From: [Clostridium] leptum DSM 753
Lineage (GTDB): Bacteria; Bacillota; Clostridia; Oscillospirales; Acutalibacteraceae
DNA: 64,000 bases
Reading direction: 5' to 3'
Assembly (NCBI GenBank): GCA_000154345.1
Contig: DS480345.1
Coordinates: 62,001-126,000 of the forward strand
Shown here: positions 8,489 through 17,720 of the stretch, piece by piece
Layout of the letters: every line of letters starts with the position of its first letter
How positions within the stretch are numbered: the stretch's first letter is position 1
Position numbers and translations under genes: made by a program
Notes under the pieces: model-generated
The model's database searches: none
Told to the model about the DNA's origin: nothing
The model's input: the letters and a program-made list of their open reading frames with translations, nothing else

Positions 8489-10013
8489 AATTTGCCTTAT
8501 ACGCCGACGGCGGAACTCCATAAAATTTCTTAAACCGTTTGGAAAAATAGTAAGGATCCGAATACCCGACCTGCTCCATAACCTCCACAAGGCTTAGTTC
8601 TCCGGAAAGGAGCAAATCCCGAGCCTTTGCCATTCGAACCTGTGTAATATACTGACTCAAAGTCTGCCCATGAAAACGCCTAAACGCATCGCTTAAATAA
8701 GAAGCATTTAGCGAGAGCGCCCGAGAGATGGCGCTCAAGCCTAAATTAGCGTCCATATAATTATCCTTCACGATTTGCTCTACCTTTTTTATGAGCAGCG
8801 AGCCGGCGCTGGAAGCAAAATAATTTTTTTGCGAGATACAATGGGCGATTGTTTCCAAGAGCTGATTTTTCAGGCTTTCCAGAGTATCGCTGCTATTGAT
8901 CAGTTCAAAAGCCTGCATCCGAAACAGGGCATCTCCAAGCCACTCATTGTTGGCGTGAAGGGTCAGTCTTTGGATTTCAAATAGCATATTTTCTAAAAAA
9001 AGATGCAGTCCGAAGATAGAATTCCGCTCTGCTACCAAATGGCCAAACGCCCCGCTGACCGCCGCATCAATCTGTTCCAGATTTTGTGCCCGCAGCCCTT
9101 CGTTGAAGGAAGCCTTAAAATTTCTCAGCTTTTCAAAACCAATGATTTGCCGGCCGCTGACATAGTCGTCATAGCAAAAAGCACGCCGCGCCGGGTCAAG
9201 AAGCCGCTGCTGAAAAATCAGCCGCGCCTCTTGATACGCCAAATGCAGCTGTTCCGGCGTGCCGGAATGCGGCGTGGAAATCCCTAAAAAACATTCTGAG
9301 GGCAGCTGCTCCGCCCATTCCTTAAGCCACGCTGTTATCCTTTGACGTTCCTCTTCCCTGATCAGCCAAAAGGCGCCTTGGGGGAGGCTTATGGAGGCGG
9401 CCAGACAAATATCAGGAGGCAAGGCCGTTTCCGGTCGGACAGAAGCTTCCTCACGAAAGCAGATAAGCCGATATTTCTCCTTGGGATCAACCCCATACTG
9501 ACAAAGCATTTCCGCAGTTTCAGGCCGTTCCAAAAAGCTGTCGGTTAAAATGGAGCTGAAAAAAATATCAGATTTCATCTGCTCGGCCTGTGACTTCAGC
9601 AGAAGGTGCTCTGCCCTTTGATGCTCGAGAGATTCCTTCCGGTCGATTCTTTCACACGCTTTTTTTACGACCTGCTCCATTTCTTCCTCATCAATGGGCT
9701 TTAAAATGTAATCCAGCACGCCGAAGCTTAGGGCTGATTTTGCGTATTCAAATTTATCGTAGCCGGTAAGAATGACCAGCTGTGAATCATAACCCCTGGC
9801 TCGGATTTCTCTGCATAAGGAAAGGCCATCCATAATGGGCATGGAAATATCCAGCACTACCAAATCAAAGGGATGCGCCTCTAACAGCTCCAAGGCCTCC
9901 CGGCCGCTTTCGCAGTCGGCTACCATGTCAAAGCCAAGCGCCTGCCAATCCACGCATTTGCGCACGCGCACCCTAATAAAATATTCATCGTCTACCAGCA
10001 AAACCGATCTCAT
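8487..10013 (-). CDS. YesN-type response regulator with AraC DNA-binding domain
   Basis: A 508-residue protein. Residues 1-118 form a receiver domain with the acidic pair D8/D9, phospho-acceptor D55 (VVLDISMP) and K near 105 (ILKPID). A long middle region of about 280 residues is poorly conserved. The last 100 residues form two AraC-type helix-turn-helix motifs, ending with the signature VGYSDPYYFSKRFKKFYGVPPSAY. Once phosphorylated by the partner kinase it should activate transcription, most likely of the adjacent sulfatase-transporter operon. AGGAGAACTGCC precedes its ATG, which overlaps the kinase stop codon by four bases (ATGA), so the pair is translationally coupled. Confidence 0.94.
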   Translation of the reverse strand: MRSVLLVDDEYFIRVRVRKCVDWQALGFDMVADCESGREALELLEAHPFDLVVLDISMPIMDGLSLCREIRARGYDSQLVILTGYDKFEYAKSALSFGVLDYILKPIDEEEMEQVVKKACERIDRKESLEHQRAEHLLLKSQAEQMKSDIFFSSILTDSFLERPETAEMLCQYGVDPKEKYRLICFREEASVRPETALPPDICLAASISLPQGAFWLIREEERQRITAWLKEWAEQLPSECFLGISTPHSGTPEQLHLAYQEARLIFQQRLLDPARRAFCYDDYVSGRQIIGFEKLRNFKASFNEGLRAQNLEQIDAAVSGAFGHLVAERNSIFGLHLFLENMLFEIQRLTLHANNEWLGDALFRMQAFELINSSDTLESLKNQLLETIAHCISQKNYFASSAGSLLIKKVEQIVKDNYMDANLGLSAISRALSLNASYLSDAFRRFHGQTLSQYITQVRMAKARDLLLSGELSLVEVMEQVGYSDPYYFSKRFKKFYGVPPSAYKAN

Positions 10014-11785
10014 GGCAGTTCTCCTCGCTCGTCTAATGGGAGAAAAATGCTGACCTGCGTTCCGATTCCATATTTGCTTCTGACCCGCAAGCCGTAGCTC
10101 TCTCCAAAGGCTAATTTAATCCGCTCGTCAATATTGCGAAGGCCAAATCCGCCGCCGTGATAGGATTTTCTCCGCTCCCCGGCCATGATTCTGCGAAGCT
10201 CCTCGGAAGGAATTCCACACCCATTGTCCGTGATTGTAATCACCATTTTGTCTTTTTTCTGTAGTCCCCGTATTCTCAGGCTTCCATGGCTTTTTTTGCC
10301 GAGAAAGCCATGCATGATGGAGTTCTCCACAATGGGCTGCAAAATGAGCTTCGGCGTTTTCGCCTGAATCATCTCTTTGGGAAAATTATAATCAAATTCA
10401 AAGCTGTTCCGGTACCGTATCTTTACAATTTCCAGATACCGCAGCGTAATCTGAACCTCCTGGTCAATGGTGACCAGCGTATCCCCGCCGCTTAGCACAC
10501 CGCGGTAAAAGCGGGAAATATAGTTAATCATGCGAATCGCCAGCTTATCCTCGCCGGCGTCTATAATTCCGCATACCGTCTCCAGGGAATTATACAAAAA
10601 GTGGGGGTTAATCTGCATTTGCAGATTTTCCAGCTCATAGCTTCTTTTCTGCTCCGACTGATACCGGATCAGCTCCATCAGCCTTACGGTATTATCAATC
10701 ATTTCATCCAGCTGCGATCCCAATTCTCCGAACTCATCCCGGGTATGAAGGCCCACTCTAGCGGAATAGTCTCCGTGGCTGACACTGTTAATAACAGAGA
10801 TAACCCGTTCCAGAGGGCGCGTCGTCTGCTTCGCCGTCCATTTTACCAAAAGAGAAGCGACTAAGATTCCCGCCAAGCCTATCAAAATGATGATCCAAAC
10901 AAGCTGGTCTACTTCTCCTACGATATTTTGCTTTGGTATCATTCCCACCAACCGGCAGCCCATCTTTTCATATTCCTTGCTGATCACCAGATAGGGCATC
11001 TCCCCTATCTTGAAAATTTGGCCCTCGTTGGTATGAGTCGTAATAAATTCATAGTAATTTTTATCCCCTAGATTTTCCCCAAGTCTGGCTTTATCGCTGG
11101 ATGATACGATGCGTCCACCGGCATCCACCAGAAAAAATTCCATATCCTCAGATTCAAAGTTCCGGTACATACGGTTAATCTGGGCTTCATCTATCACCAG
11201 TTCCATTACGCCCACAAACTTTCCGTTGTAATTGTTGACCCGGCGCAGCAAGGATATGGAAGAGGCCTCCTTTGCCGATACGGAAAAGCCTGTCCACTCA
11301 GAACTGCTTTTCGTATCTGTGAAAGCCGTGATTGTCTCCCAGGAAGGTGTTTCCGACTGCTCTGTCCTCTCCGGATAGCTGTCATACACTCTCCAATTGA
11401 TCGTATCATAAAAACGTATCTTCTTAATCGTAGTATAAGACGAATAAAATTCCGACAAGGTCATGGCGAATTTAATGGACCGCATGATGTCGGCGGTTTC
11501 ATCCTGATCCTCTTCAGCCAGCAGCATATCTTGATATTCCTGATTTAAAATGATGGTAAGCGAATCCTTTTCATATTCCGCAAACTGCATATCAAGCTTT
11601 TCCGAGATGGCGAAAAGATCCTTTACCGAGTTCTCAATTTTCTGCCGAATTAAAATATCGGAACAAACCTGGCTGATAACAATTACCAAAAACACTACAA
11701 TTCCGCAGACAATAATGCTATGCAGCAAGTTTATCTTTATGTAGATTGGCTGTTTTTCGTAACAGAGCTTCAGTTTTTTTAACAT
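10010..11785 (-). CDS. YesM-type sensor histidine kinase
   Basis: A 591-residue membrane sensor. An N-terminal membrane segment (about 18-40) is followed by an extracellular Cache-like sensor region, a second segment near 290-310, a HAMP linker, then the His_kinase module with the phospho-acceptor motif QINPHFLYNSLE (His near residue 393) and an HATPase domain with DNGCGIP and GGFGLRNIDERI. Members of this LytS/YesM class sense extracellular sugars or binding-protein complexes. It has its own near-consensus promoter immediately upstream, so it is probably made constitutively, and it should phosphorylate the response regulator it overlaps. Confidence 0.94.
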   Translation of the reverse strand: MLKKLKLCYEKQPIYIKINLLHSIIVCGIVVFLVIVISQVCSDILIRQKIENSVKDLFAISEKLDMQFAEYEKDSLTIILNQEYQDMLLAEEDQDETADIMRSIKFAMTLSEFYSSYTTIKKIRFYDTINWRVYDSYPERTEQSETPSWETITAFTDTKSSSEWTGFSVSAKEASSISLLRRVNNYNGKFVGVMELVIDEAQINRMYRNFESEDMEFFLVDAGGRIVSSSDKARLGENLGDKNYYEFITTHTNEGQIFKIGEMPYLVISKEYEKMGCRLVGMIPKQNIVGEVDQLVWIIILIGLAGILVASLLVKWTAKQTTRPLERVISVINSVSHGDYSARVGLHTRDEFGELGSQLDEMIDNTVRLMELIRYQSEQKRSYELENLQMQINPHFLYNSLETVCGIIDAGEDKLAIRMINYISRFYRGVLSGGDTLVTIDQEVQITLRYLEIVKIRYRNSFEFDYNFPKEMIQAKTPKLILQPIVENSIMHGFLGKKSHGSLRIRGLQKKDKMVITITDNGCGIPSEELRRIMAGERRKSYHGGGFGLRNIDERIKLAFGESYGLRVRSKYGIGTQVSIFLPLDERGELP

Positions 11786-11823
11786 TATGAGTACCTTTAC
11801 CCTTGGTAATATTTAACGCTTTT

Positions 11824-11852
11824 AGTATATATACAAAAAGTCACAAAGTCAA
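11824..11852 (-). promoter_or_regulatory. Near-consensus SigA promoter for the sensor pair
   Basis: On the minus strand, TTGACT (-35), a 17-base spacer and TATACT (-10) precede the kinase gene by about 40 bases. Both hexamers match the housekeeping consensus at five of six positions and the spacing is optimal. The transcript would start near 11817. Confidence 0.85.
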
Positions 11853-12142
11853 CCGAAATTAATTGGTAATGAAAAACAAAAAAATTTTAAGATGTGTTTC
11901 AGCTGGAAGCTTATGATGGGAAAGCATGGAGGAGAAGGGCCCCAGCAAGCCCATGTAAAACAGAAGAAAAGCCTAAAATCAAGCCCACCGGCAAACTCGT
12001 GAGATGTACGGATCCCAGAGGGATCAGCCTAGTGCTTTTTATCAAGTAACCGATCATTTTTGTCCTGCCGCCGGCTTTCTCCTATTTATTTGACAGGGCC
12101 CTTTTTCCCCAGTTCTGCCAAGGCTCTTTCTAAAGGCGGCAA
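11853..12142. other. Intergenic stretch, no gene found
   Basis: The region between the PfkB operon terminator and the kinase promoter has no coding frame with a credible start. It contains GC-rich patches but no clear repeat, RNA gene or second promoter that I can support. Confidence 0.5.
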
Positions 12143-12179
12143 GAAAAAACCTACAGCATGCGAGCCGCACACTGTAGGC
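12143..12179 (-). terminator. Intrinsic terminator of the ten-gene amino-sugar/frl-like operon
   Basis: On the minus strand, CCTACAGTGTGCG and CGCATGCTGTAGG form a 13-base stem (with two G-T pairs) around a three-base loop, followed by TTTTTT. It lies about 275 bases after the PfkB stop codon, with no gene in the gap (12180-12454). Confidence 0.85.
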
Positions 12180-12454
12180 ATGTATATATAATCAAATTAC
12201 TCCCAAGGATTTCAAAGCTTCTTGAAAACAGGGCCCTGAAAAAGCGGCTTCCGATAAAATAGAAAGCACAGTTTCGAGCGCGGCCTTTTATTCTACGATC
12301 CACCTTTCAAAGCTCTCAACCGGTTTCATAAAATCAGCTTAAACCACAATGCAGGCATGGCAGCCGCGGGACAAAAAATTTCCTGATTCCTTCCTAGGAA
12401 CGCGCCTAAAGCTGTCTTTTCCCGCCACATAGTTTTTCAGCCGCCATCAAAGGC

Positions 12455-13387
12455 CTAGCGTTGGAGCTTCAGCTCTGACAGCCGTGGATAACTGCTGATC
12501 GTTCCGGATTTCTGGACGGTATAGGCCGCATACTGGTTTGCCCACCGGCACGCCTCGCCTAAGGAGGCCCCTGCCGCCAAACGGGCTGTCATAGCCCCTA
12601 AGAATCCGTCACCAGCCCCTGTGGCGTCAATGGAATCCACCTTCGCGCCTTTTCCAAACGTAATCTTGTTATTTCCGTCCAAGCAGCAGAAGCCATTGGG
12701 GCCTAAGGTAACTACTACCTGCCGGCAGCCATAGGCAGCACGGAGTTTCCGGGCGGTTTCCTCCCACTGCTCCGTCGGCTGGCCATCCGCCAGCCGCAGC
12801 ATATGCGCGGCTTCCACCTCATTGAGGACTAAAATATCCACGCAATCCCAAAAGCCTGGCTTTTGGTTTGGTACTGGCGACGGATTCAAAATTGTTTGAA
12901 TTCCCAGCATTCTGGCTTTCCGCACTAAATACTCCACGCTTTTCACATCCAGCTCATAGCCGGTCACACAATATCTGGCCGATTGCATGCTTTCCAGCGC
13001 TAGATCTACCTCTTCATGAAGGAGTGCCTGCTGTGTGCCGCTGCCCAGGATAATCATGTTGTTACCTTCATCATCGATAATAATACAGCCGGGGACCTGC
13101 CTTGTACCCGGATGGCAGAACACAAACCTGTCGTCGATTTCTTCCTCCCGCAGAAGCTTTTCCGCCCGGTCAAACCAGGCTCCGCCCTGAACATGAGCTA
13201 CCAGGGCGACTTTAGCTCCCGCGCGGCTGGCCGCTACGGCTACGTTGGTTCCCTTCGCGCCGTCTATCCCCAGGCCGCCTTCCAGAGCCCGCACCGTTTC
13301 TCCCGCCCGAGGAAGCTTATGGACGCGGATTCCTCCGTCGCTGATATTGTGAGTGTACGCTACAATAATATCGGGCTGCAGCCCCAT
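12455..13387 (-). CDS. PfkB (ribokinase) family sugar kinase
   Basis: A 310-residue kinase with the PfkB signatures: GGLGIDGAKGTNVAVAASRAGAK near 37-59 (substrate lid and GG motif) and the C-terminal ATP/catalytic motif DATGAGDGF, where D260 is the probable catalytic base. NPSPVPNQ and LNEVEA near 168 and 189 are also typical. It should phosphorylate a sugar or sugar derivative in the cytoplasm. As last gene of an operon with SIS proteins and an ABC importer it occupies the place that frlD (fructosamine 6-kinase) has in B. subtilis frlBONMD, but ribokinase, tagatose- or fructose-kinase activities are equally possible from sequence. AGAGGCGATCACA precedes the ATG. Confidence 0.9.
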   Translation of the reverse strand: MGLQPDIIVAYTHNISDGGIRVHKLPRAGETVRALEGGLGIDGAKGTNVAVAASRAGAKVALVAHVQGGAWFDRAEKLLREEEIDDRFVFCHPGTRQVPGCIIIDDEGNNMIILGSGTQQALLHEEVDLALESMQSARYCVTGYELDVKSVEYLVRKARMLGIQTILNPSPVPNQKPGFWDCVDILVLNEVEAAHMLRLADGQPTEQWEETARKLRAAYGCRQVVVTLGPNGFCCLDGNNKITFGKGAKVDSIDATGAGDGFLGAMTARLAAGASLGEACRWANQYAAYTVQKSGTISSYPRLSELKLQR

Positions 13388-13413
13388 TGTGATCGCCTCT
13401 TATCTTTCAATTT

Positions 13414-14322
13414 TCACTTTAAAATGGGAATATCCTGATATTTCCGGGATATCACATGATCCGCGGTACCCCTGTCGCAGTACAGCACACATTCCGGCAC
13501 ATAGCGGGGGAACAGCGTTACAGGATATTCGGTTGTCGGTTCGCTGAATAAAGCCACCCGTACTACCGTCTGTTTCCACGCCCCGGTGGTGACCACAAAT
13601 ACGGCCCGCTGGGCCTTCAGCATGGATTTCATTCCAATGGTAAACGCGTTCGGCGGCAGGGCGTCAAAGCAGGCTCCGAATTCTCTCTCCGCATACGCAA
13701 TAATTGTGTCCTCCCGCAAGGTGACAATCCTGGATTTGGACTGTGCGTATTCCTCCAGGCTGACCCGGTGGTAAGGGGAAGCCGGACATTCGTTAAACGC
13801 CACCAGGCCCTTGCAGCCTACGCCGCCTACCAGGGTGTCTATCCCGCCTAATTCCTCAATTGCTTCGTCAAAGCGGTTCGGCTCCAGCGGGTCTGGAAAA
13901 TACCGCTGGGCCTCCGGCACGTTTAGGGAAGGATTAATTTTGCCGTAAAAAATCTTTTCCATTTTCGCTTTACAGGAAAATCTTGTGTTTTCCGGAGGAA
14001 ACAACCGGTACTGCCAGTCGAGCCAGGTATCCATATGGAAAATATGCAGATTCTTCAGGCTGATGCTTTCCCGGTTGACCCTTTCCGTAAAAACGTCGTA
14101 CTGCTGGGCGGGCCCTCCCGGAAGAATCCACCGGGTAGGCTTATGGGAGCGGTTATTGCGGATTACTTCCTCCGCAAGCAGATTTCCCACCTCCGCGGCC
14201 ACATCCCTTTCCCGTTCCCGCAGGATCAGTTTCATTTTTTGATTGGGCTGTTGTTCTAATTTTTCCAAAGGAATCGAGCACCATCTGCGTAAATCCTCTC
14301 TGGTGATCACATATTCCTGCAT
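13414..14322 (-). CDS. NagB-like protein (glucosamine-6-phosphate deaminase fold) with altered active site
   Basis: A 302-residue member of the NagB/6-phosphogluconolactonase fold. The start at 14322 is set by GAGGTGGG five bases upstream. The phosphate loop region reads ILPGGPA near 66, and HMDTW near 95 matches the NMDEY segment that carries the general base (D72 in E. coli NagB). In the second catalytic segment, E. coli GNDGHIAFNE is replaced by GCKGLVAFNE: the Asp and His that open the sugar ring (D141, H143) are Lys and Leu here, while the Glu is kept. It may therefore use a different substrate or isomerise rather than deaminate. It lies between permease and PfkB genes in the operon. Confidence 0.82.
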   Translation of the reverse strand: MQEYVITREDLRRWCSIPLEKLEQQPNQKMKLILRERERDVAAEVGNLLAEEVIRNNRSHKPTRWILPGGPAQQYDVFTERVNRESISLKNLHIFHMDTWLDWQYRLFPPENTRFSCKAKMEKIFYGKINPSLNVPEAQRYFPDPLEPNRFDEAIEELGGIDTLVGGVGCKGLVAFNECPASPYHRVSLEEYAQSKSRIVTLREDTIIAYAEREFGACFDALPPNAFTIGMKSMLKAQRAVFVVTTGAWKQTVVRVALFSEPTTEYPVTLFPRYVPECVLYCDRGTADHVISRKYQDIPILK

Positions 14323-14461
14323 AATCCCACCTCGTTTTCTATCTTTCCGTTTTCTCGGAAGGCTGCGGGCCTTCATCGGCTTTTCAGCTTAAGCGCCGCT
14401 GATTCCAGTCCATTTTGGAGAGTCCGGCAAAGCGCGCGGGCTCTCCAAATAGAACGTTTCG

Positions 14462-15289
14462 TTACCCTTTTACACCCGAAGCCGTAACCCCCTCGATCAC
14501 ATAGCGCTGAAATACCACATAAATCAGCAGCGGCGGAAGCATAGCCAGAAGCATAGCGGCGATTTTCACCCGGCTGTCCACCCAATAATTAGGAGACAAA
14601 ATATTAGCGATGGTAACGCTGATGGGCTTGATCTTAGCGGACGTGACCAAGGAGGGCCACAAATACTGCCCCCATATTCTCATGAACATAAGAACCGTGG
14701 TGGTCAAAATCCCATTCCGCATTAACGGAAATACAATCTGCCCGTAAATACGGAAATGTCCCGCGCCGTCGATTTTGGCTGACTCAATAAAGGATACCGG
14801 CAGATCCTCAATAAACTGCATCATGATAAACACAGCAAGAGGCGCCACCATCAGGGGTAGAGAAACGCCTAGCACCGTATCCGCCAAACCCATCCCAAAA
14901 ATCAGGCGGTACAGCGGAATGATATACAGCACCTGAGGGAGCATCATGCTGACCATTACCAGCCCAAACAAAAGCTTCTTCAGGGGGAACCGGAAAAAAG
15001 CAAATTCATAGGCTGCCAGGGAGCTGATAATTAATATCCCGATAACCGTGACAATGGTATAGATCATGGTATCGATCGTAGCCCGGCCGATTTCAATGGT
15101 GCTGATGGCCTCCGTAATCTTTTTGACGCCGTTGCTGAAGGAGGTGGGAAATACCACCTGGGTCAGATTGTCGCTGTCATTGGAAAAGGTGCCGCTGAAC
15201 AAGACCCAAATGGGAAACAGGCATACAAATCCCCAGACGGCGCACAGGAACCCCCACAGGAGCCCCTTGCATTTCTTATGTCTTTTCAT
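14462..15289 (-). CDS. Carbohydrate ABC transporter permease (MalG-type)
   Basis: A 275-residue permease with six predicted membrane segments and the EAA loop FIESAKIDGAGHFRIYG near residue 165. It ends VTASGVKG, the usual terminus of this subfamily. GGGAGAGG precedes the ATG, 18 bases after the stop of its partner permease. It should form the channel for the saccharide or sugar derivative bound by the lipoprotein of the same operon. No ATPase gene is present, so it must use one encoded elsewhere. Confidence 0.92.
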   Translation of the reverse strand: MKRHKKCKGLLWGFLCAVWGFVCLFPIWVLFSGTFSNDSDNLTQVVFPTSFSNGVKKITEAISTIEIGRATIDTMIYTIVTVIGILIISSLAAYEFAFFRFPLKKLLFGLVMVSMMLPQVLYIIPLYRLIFGMGLADTVLGVSLPLMVAPLAVFIMMQFIEDLPVSFIESAKIDGAGHFRIYGQIVFPLMRNGILTTTVLMFMRIWGQYLWPSLVTSAKIKPISVTIANILSPNYWVDSRVKIAAMLLAMLPPLLIYVVFQRYVIEGVTASGVKG

Positions 15290-15307
15290 CAGAAACCTCT
15301 CCCGTTC

Positions 15308-16267
15308 TTATACTTTTTTACGGCGGAGCTTAAACTGGATCAGCGTGATGGCGAGGATGATCACCATCAGCACCACGCCTTCCGCTGTGGCGCGTCCCAA
15401 ACCGGACGGCGTACCCAGATACACATTTCGCACCATTTCCATCACGGGGAACAGCATGACCTGCCCTGTCCCGCCGATGCTGTTATAATCACTGTTGTTG
15501 CTGAGAATCCACGGAATATCATAGACCTGCAGCGCGCTGATAAAACCGTAGGTGATCACCAGGAACATTATCGGCTCCAGCAGCGGTATGGTAATATATC
15601 TCATCTTTTGCCAGGATGAAGCGCCGTCTAATTCGGCGGCCTCATAAAGGTCCGGAGAAATGTCCTTTGTGCCCGCGCTGATAATCACGAAGTTAAAGCC
15701 TACCGCGTGCCACACGTCGATCATGACTACCATGAAGATCGCGTAAATCGCCGTATTGGCCCAATCCACTCCAACGCCGATTCCAAGCTTTTCAAACAGA
15801 GTGGCTACCTGGCCGGTCCCCGGCGTCATAAACCACTGCCAAATACCGGCGCCGATAAACAGCGGCAGAACATACGGGGTAAAGAAAATTCCCCGGAAGA
15901 TTCCGTAAGCCCTGCGGTTGAGCTGATTGATAAACAATGCCAGCAGTAAGGCGATCGTCATGCCGATCAACAAGGTCACCGGCACATAAATGCACAAATT
16001 TTTCAGGGAGGTCAAAAACCTTTCAGATGAGACGCCTTCTCCTGATAACACAAACTGGTAATTCGACAGCCCCACAAAATCGATCCCCTCTTTTCCGCTG
16101 CTGACGGACCAATCGGTAAAGCTCATAACTACGCCGTAAAGGAACGGGTAGAGCATAAAAACGCCAAACAGGATGAAGAACGGCAGCAGGCCCAAATAGT
16201 TGCAAAAATACTCTTTTTTCTTTGCACCGCCCAGGCTCCTCGCGCCTTTCTTTTTTAATTTATCCAT
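15308..16267 (-). CDS. Carbohydrate ABC transporter permease (MalF/UgpA-type)
   Basis: A 319-residue membrane protein; a basic N-terminal tail of about 20 residues precedes six predicted segments (first: LGLLPFFILFGVFMLYPF). The EAA loop reads DLYEAAELDGASSWQKM near residue 215. AAAGGAG lies six bases before the ATG and only 29 bases separate it from the binding-protein gene; unlike the other importers here there is no hairpin in the gap. It partners the downstream MalG-type permease. Confidence 0.92.
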   Translation of the reverse strand: MDKLKKKGARSLGGAKKKEYFCNYLGLLPFFILFGVFMLYPFLYGVVMSFTDWSVSSGKEGIDFVGLSNYQFVLSGEGVSSERFLTSLKNLCIYVPVTLLIGMTIALLLALFINQLNRRAYGIFRGIFFTPYVLPLFIGAGIWQWFMTPGTGQVATLFEKLGIGVGVDWANTAIYAIFMVVMIDVWHAVGFNFVIISAGTKDISPDLYEAAELDGASSWQKMRYITIPLLEPIMFLVITYGFISALQVYDIPWILSNNSDYNSIGGTGQVMLFPVMEMVRNVYLGTPSGLGRATAEGVVLMVIILAITLIQFKLRRKKV

Positions 16268-16296
16268 TGGAAACTCCTTTCACCTGGCCGCAAATA

Positions 16297-17604
16297 TTAT
16301 TCGCCAGCTTCAGCGTAAAGAGCGTTGATGGCGTCTACATATTTTTGAGCGGCTTCTTCCGGAGTCAGCTCGCCGGAGGTTACCAGCGGCGCGACGTCGG
16401 TAATGGCGCTGACCCAGAATACAGAGCTGTGGCCGAAATCCATCTGATACATGCCGCACTCTAATCCCTGGGAAAGCTTTTTCGCGACATCCAGCTCCAG
16501 AGCCTCCGGATCGTGCATCACGTCTTCCCGCAGCGTGGAGCGCCCGATCACTCTCGTGAACTCCTTCTGAGTCTCGTAATCACCCATTTTTTTCAGCCAG
16601 CGGCGGATCGCGTCGTTCCTTCCTTCGTCGCCGGAATCCACGCCGTACATCCAATCCTGACCTTCACAGCCGCCGGTCCATCCGCCCTCTTCATAAGCGG
16701 GAATCAGCTGGATATCATATTTCACGCCAGCCTGCTGGTAATCCGGTTCCGTCCAGGGGCCCGCGCACAGGAAGGCCAATTGATCTGTTTTAAAAGCTTC
16801 GGTAGCGGCCTGGCTGGCATAAACCATACCGTTGGAATATTGCTCCATCGCCAAAATCGTCTCAAACGCGCGAACGCACTGCTCCGGTTTAATAGTGGTC
16901 TTTCCGTTTTCAACGCCAATGGTCAAATTCTCAGCGTCGCAGGCCAAAATACCCGCCGGACAGGTAAAGTGTCCGGTAGACCAGGAATGAGTCGCGTCAT
17001 AGCCCGCATCCTTCACCCTCTGGCATTGATCATAAAAGTCTTCCCAGGTGTCTAAAGGCTCGTTTTCCCAATCGATTCCAGCCGCCTCCAGCACTGTGGT
17101 ATTGCGGAAGATCAGCGGAACAAAGGTCATAAAGGGAACCGCAAGCTTTTTTCCGTCTATTGTTACGGCATCCCTTGCCTCGCTGTAAAAGCCGTCGCTC
17201 CATTCCTGATCCTCCTCATACAGCGGGGTCAGATCTAATAGGTCGATCGCCTTTTGGAAGCTTACTGAATCCCGACCCGCAGCACAAAACATATCCGGCA
17301 GCCCTACGCCGGCCATCAAGCTTGTGAGCAGGTCGGCGTCGTCCTTGGCGACTACGGATATGGAATTGACATCGTCGTTTTCCGCTACGAAATCTTCAAC
17401 CCAGCCATCCAGCAGCTTACCCTGATCATTCAGCACCATATCCGAATAGGTCCAAAAGGTCAGATCATATTTTCCGTCTGTTGCGGTTTGGCTTCCAGAC
17501 GCCTCTCCACCTCCGCCGCTGTTGCAGCCCGCTAAGGAGCCTGCGGCCATGAGACACGCTAAGGATACGCTCAGAACCTTAACCAATAAGCTTTTTCTTT
17601 TCAT
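16297..17604 (-). CDS. ABC transporter substrate-binding lipoprotein (amino-sugar/frl-like operon)
   Basis: A 435-residue family 1 solute-binding protein. The start at 17604 is set by GGGAGAG five bases upstream and yields a clean lipoprotein signal with the lipobox ending LAGC (C27), then a Gly/Ser linker. TFWTYSD near 50 and a long alpha/beta body follow. It is anchored outside the cell and delivers cargo to the two permeases downstream. The nearby SIS, ROK, NagB-like and PfkB genes suggest cargo that gives a phosphorylated amino sugar or glycated amine after uptake; this is an inference from context. Confidence 0.92.
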   Translation of the reverse strand: MKRKSLLVKVLSVSLACLMAAGSLAGCNSGGGGEASGSQTATDGKYDLTFWTYSDMVLNDQGKLLDGWVEDFVAENDDVNSISVVAKDDADLLTSLMAGVGLPDMFCAAGRDSVSFQKAIDLLDLTPLYEEDQEWSDGFYSEARDAVTIDGKKLAVPFMTFVPLIFRNTTVLEAAGIDWENEPLDTWEDFYDQCQRVKDAGYDATHSWSTGHFTCPAGILACDAENLTIGVENGKTTIKPEQCVRAFETILAMEQYSNGMVYASQAATEAFKTDQLAFLCAGPWTEPDYQQAGVKYDIQLIPAYEEGGWTGGCEGQDWMYGVDSGDEGRNDAIRRWLKKMGDYETQKEFTRVIGRSTLREDVMHDPEALELDVAKKLSQGLECGMYQMDFGHSSVFWVSAITDVAPLVTSGELTPEEAAQKYVDAINALYAEAGE

Positions 17605-17720
17605 TTTTCTCTCCCTTTCCATAACAATATCATAGCTTTATTTCGAAACGCCGCGTGCCAAACGAAACTTTCTTTGGCCCTCCGCGGCAAAATGCCCTTT
17701 TTTATTCCTGCCGCCAGTCC

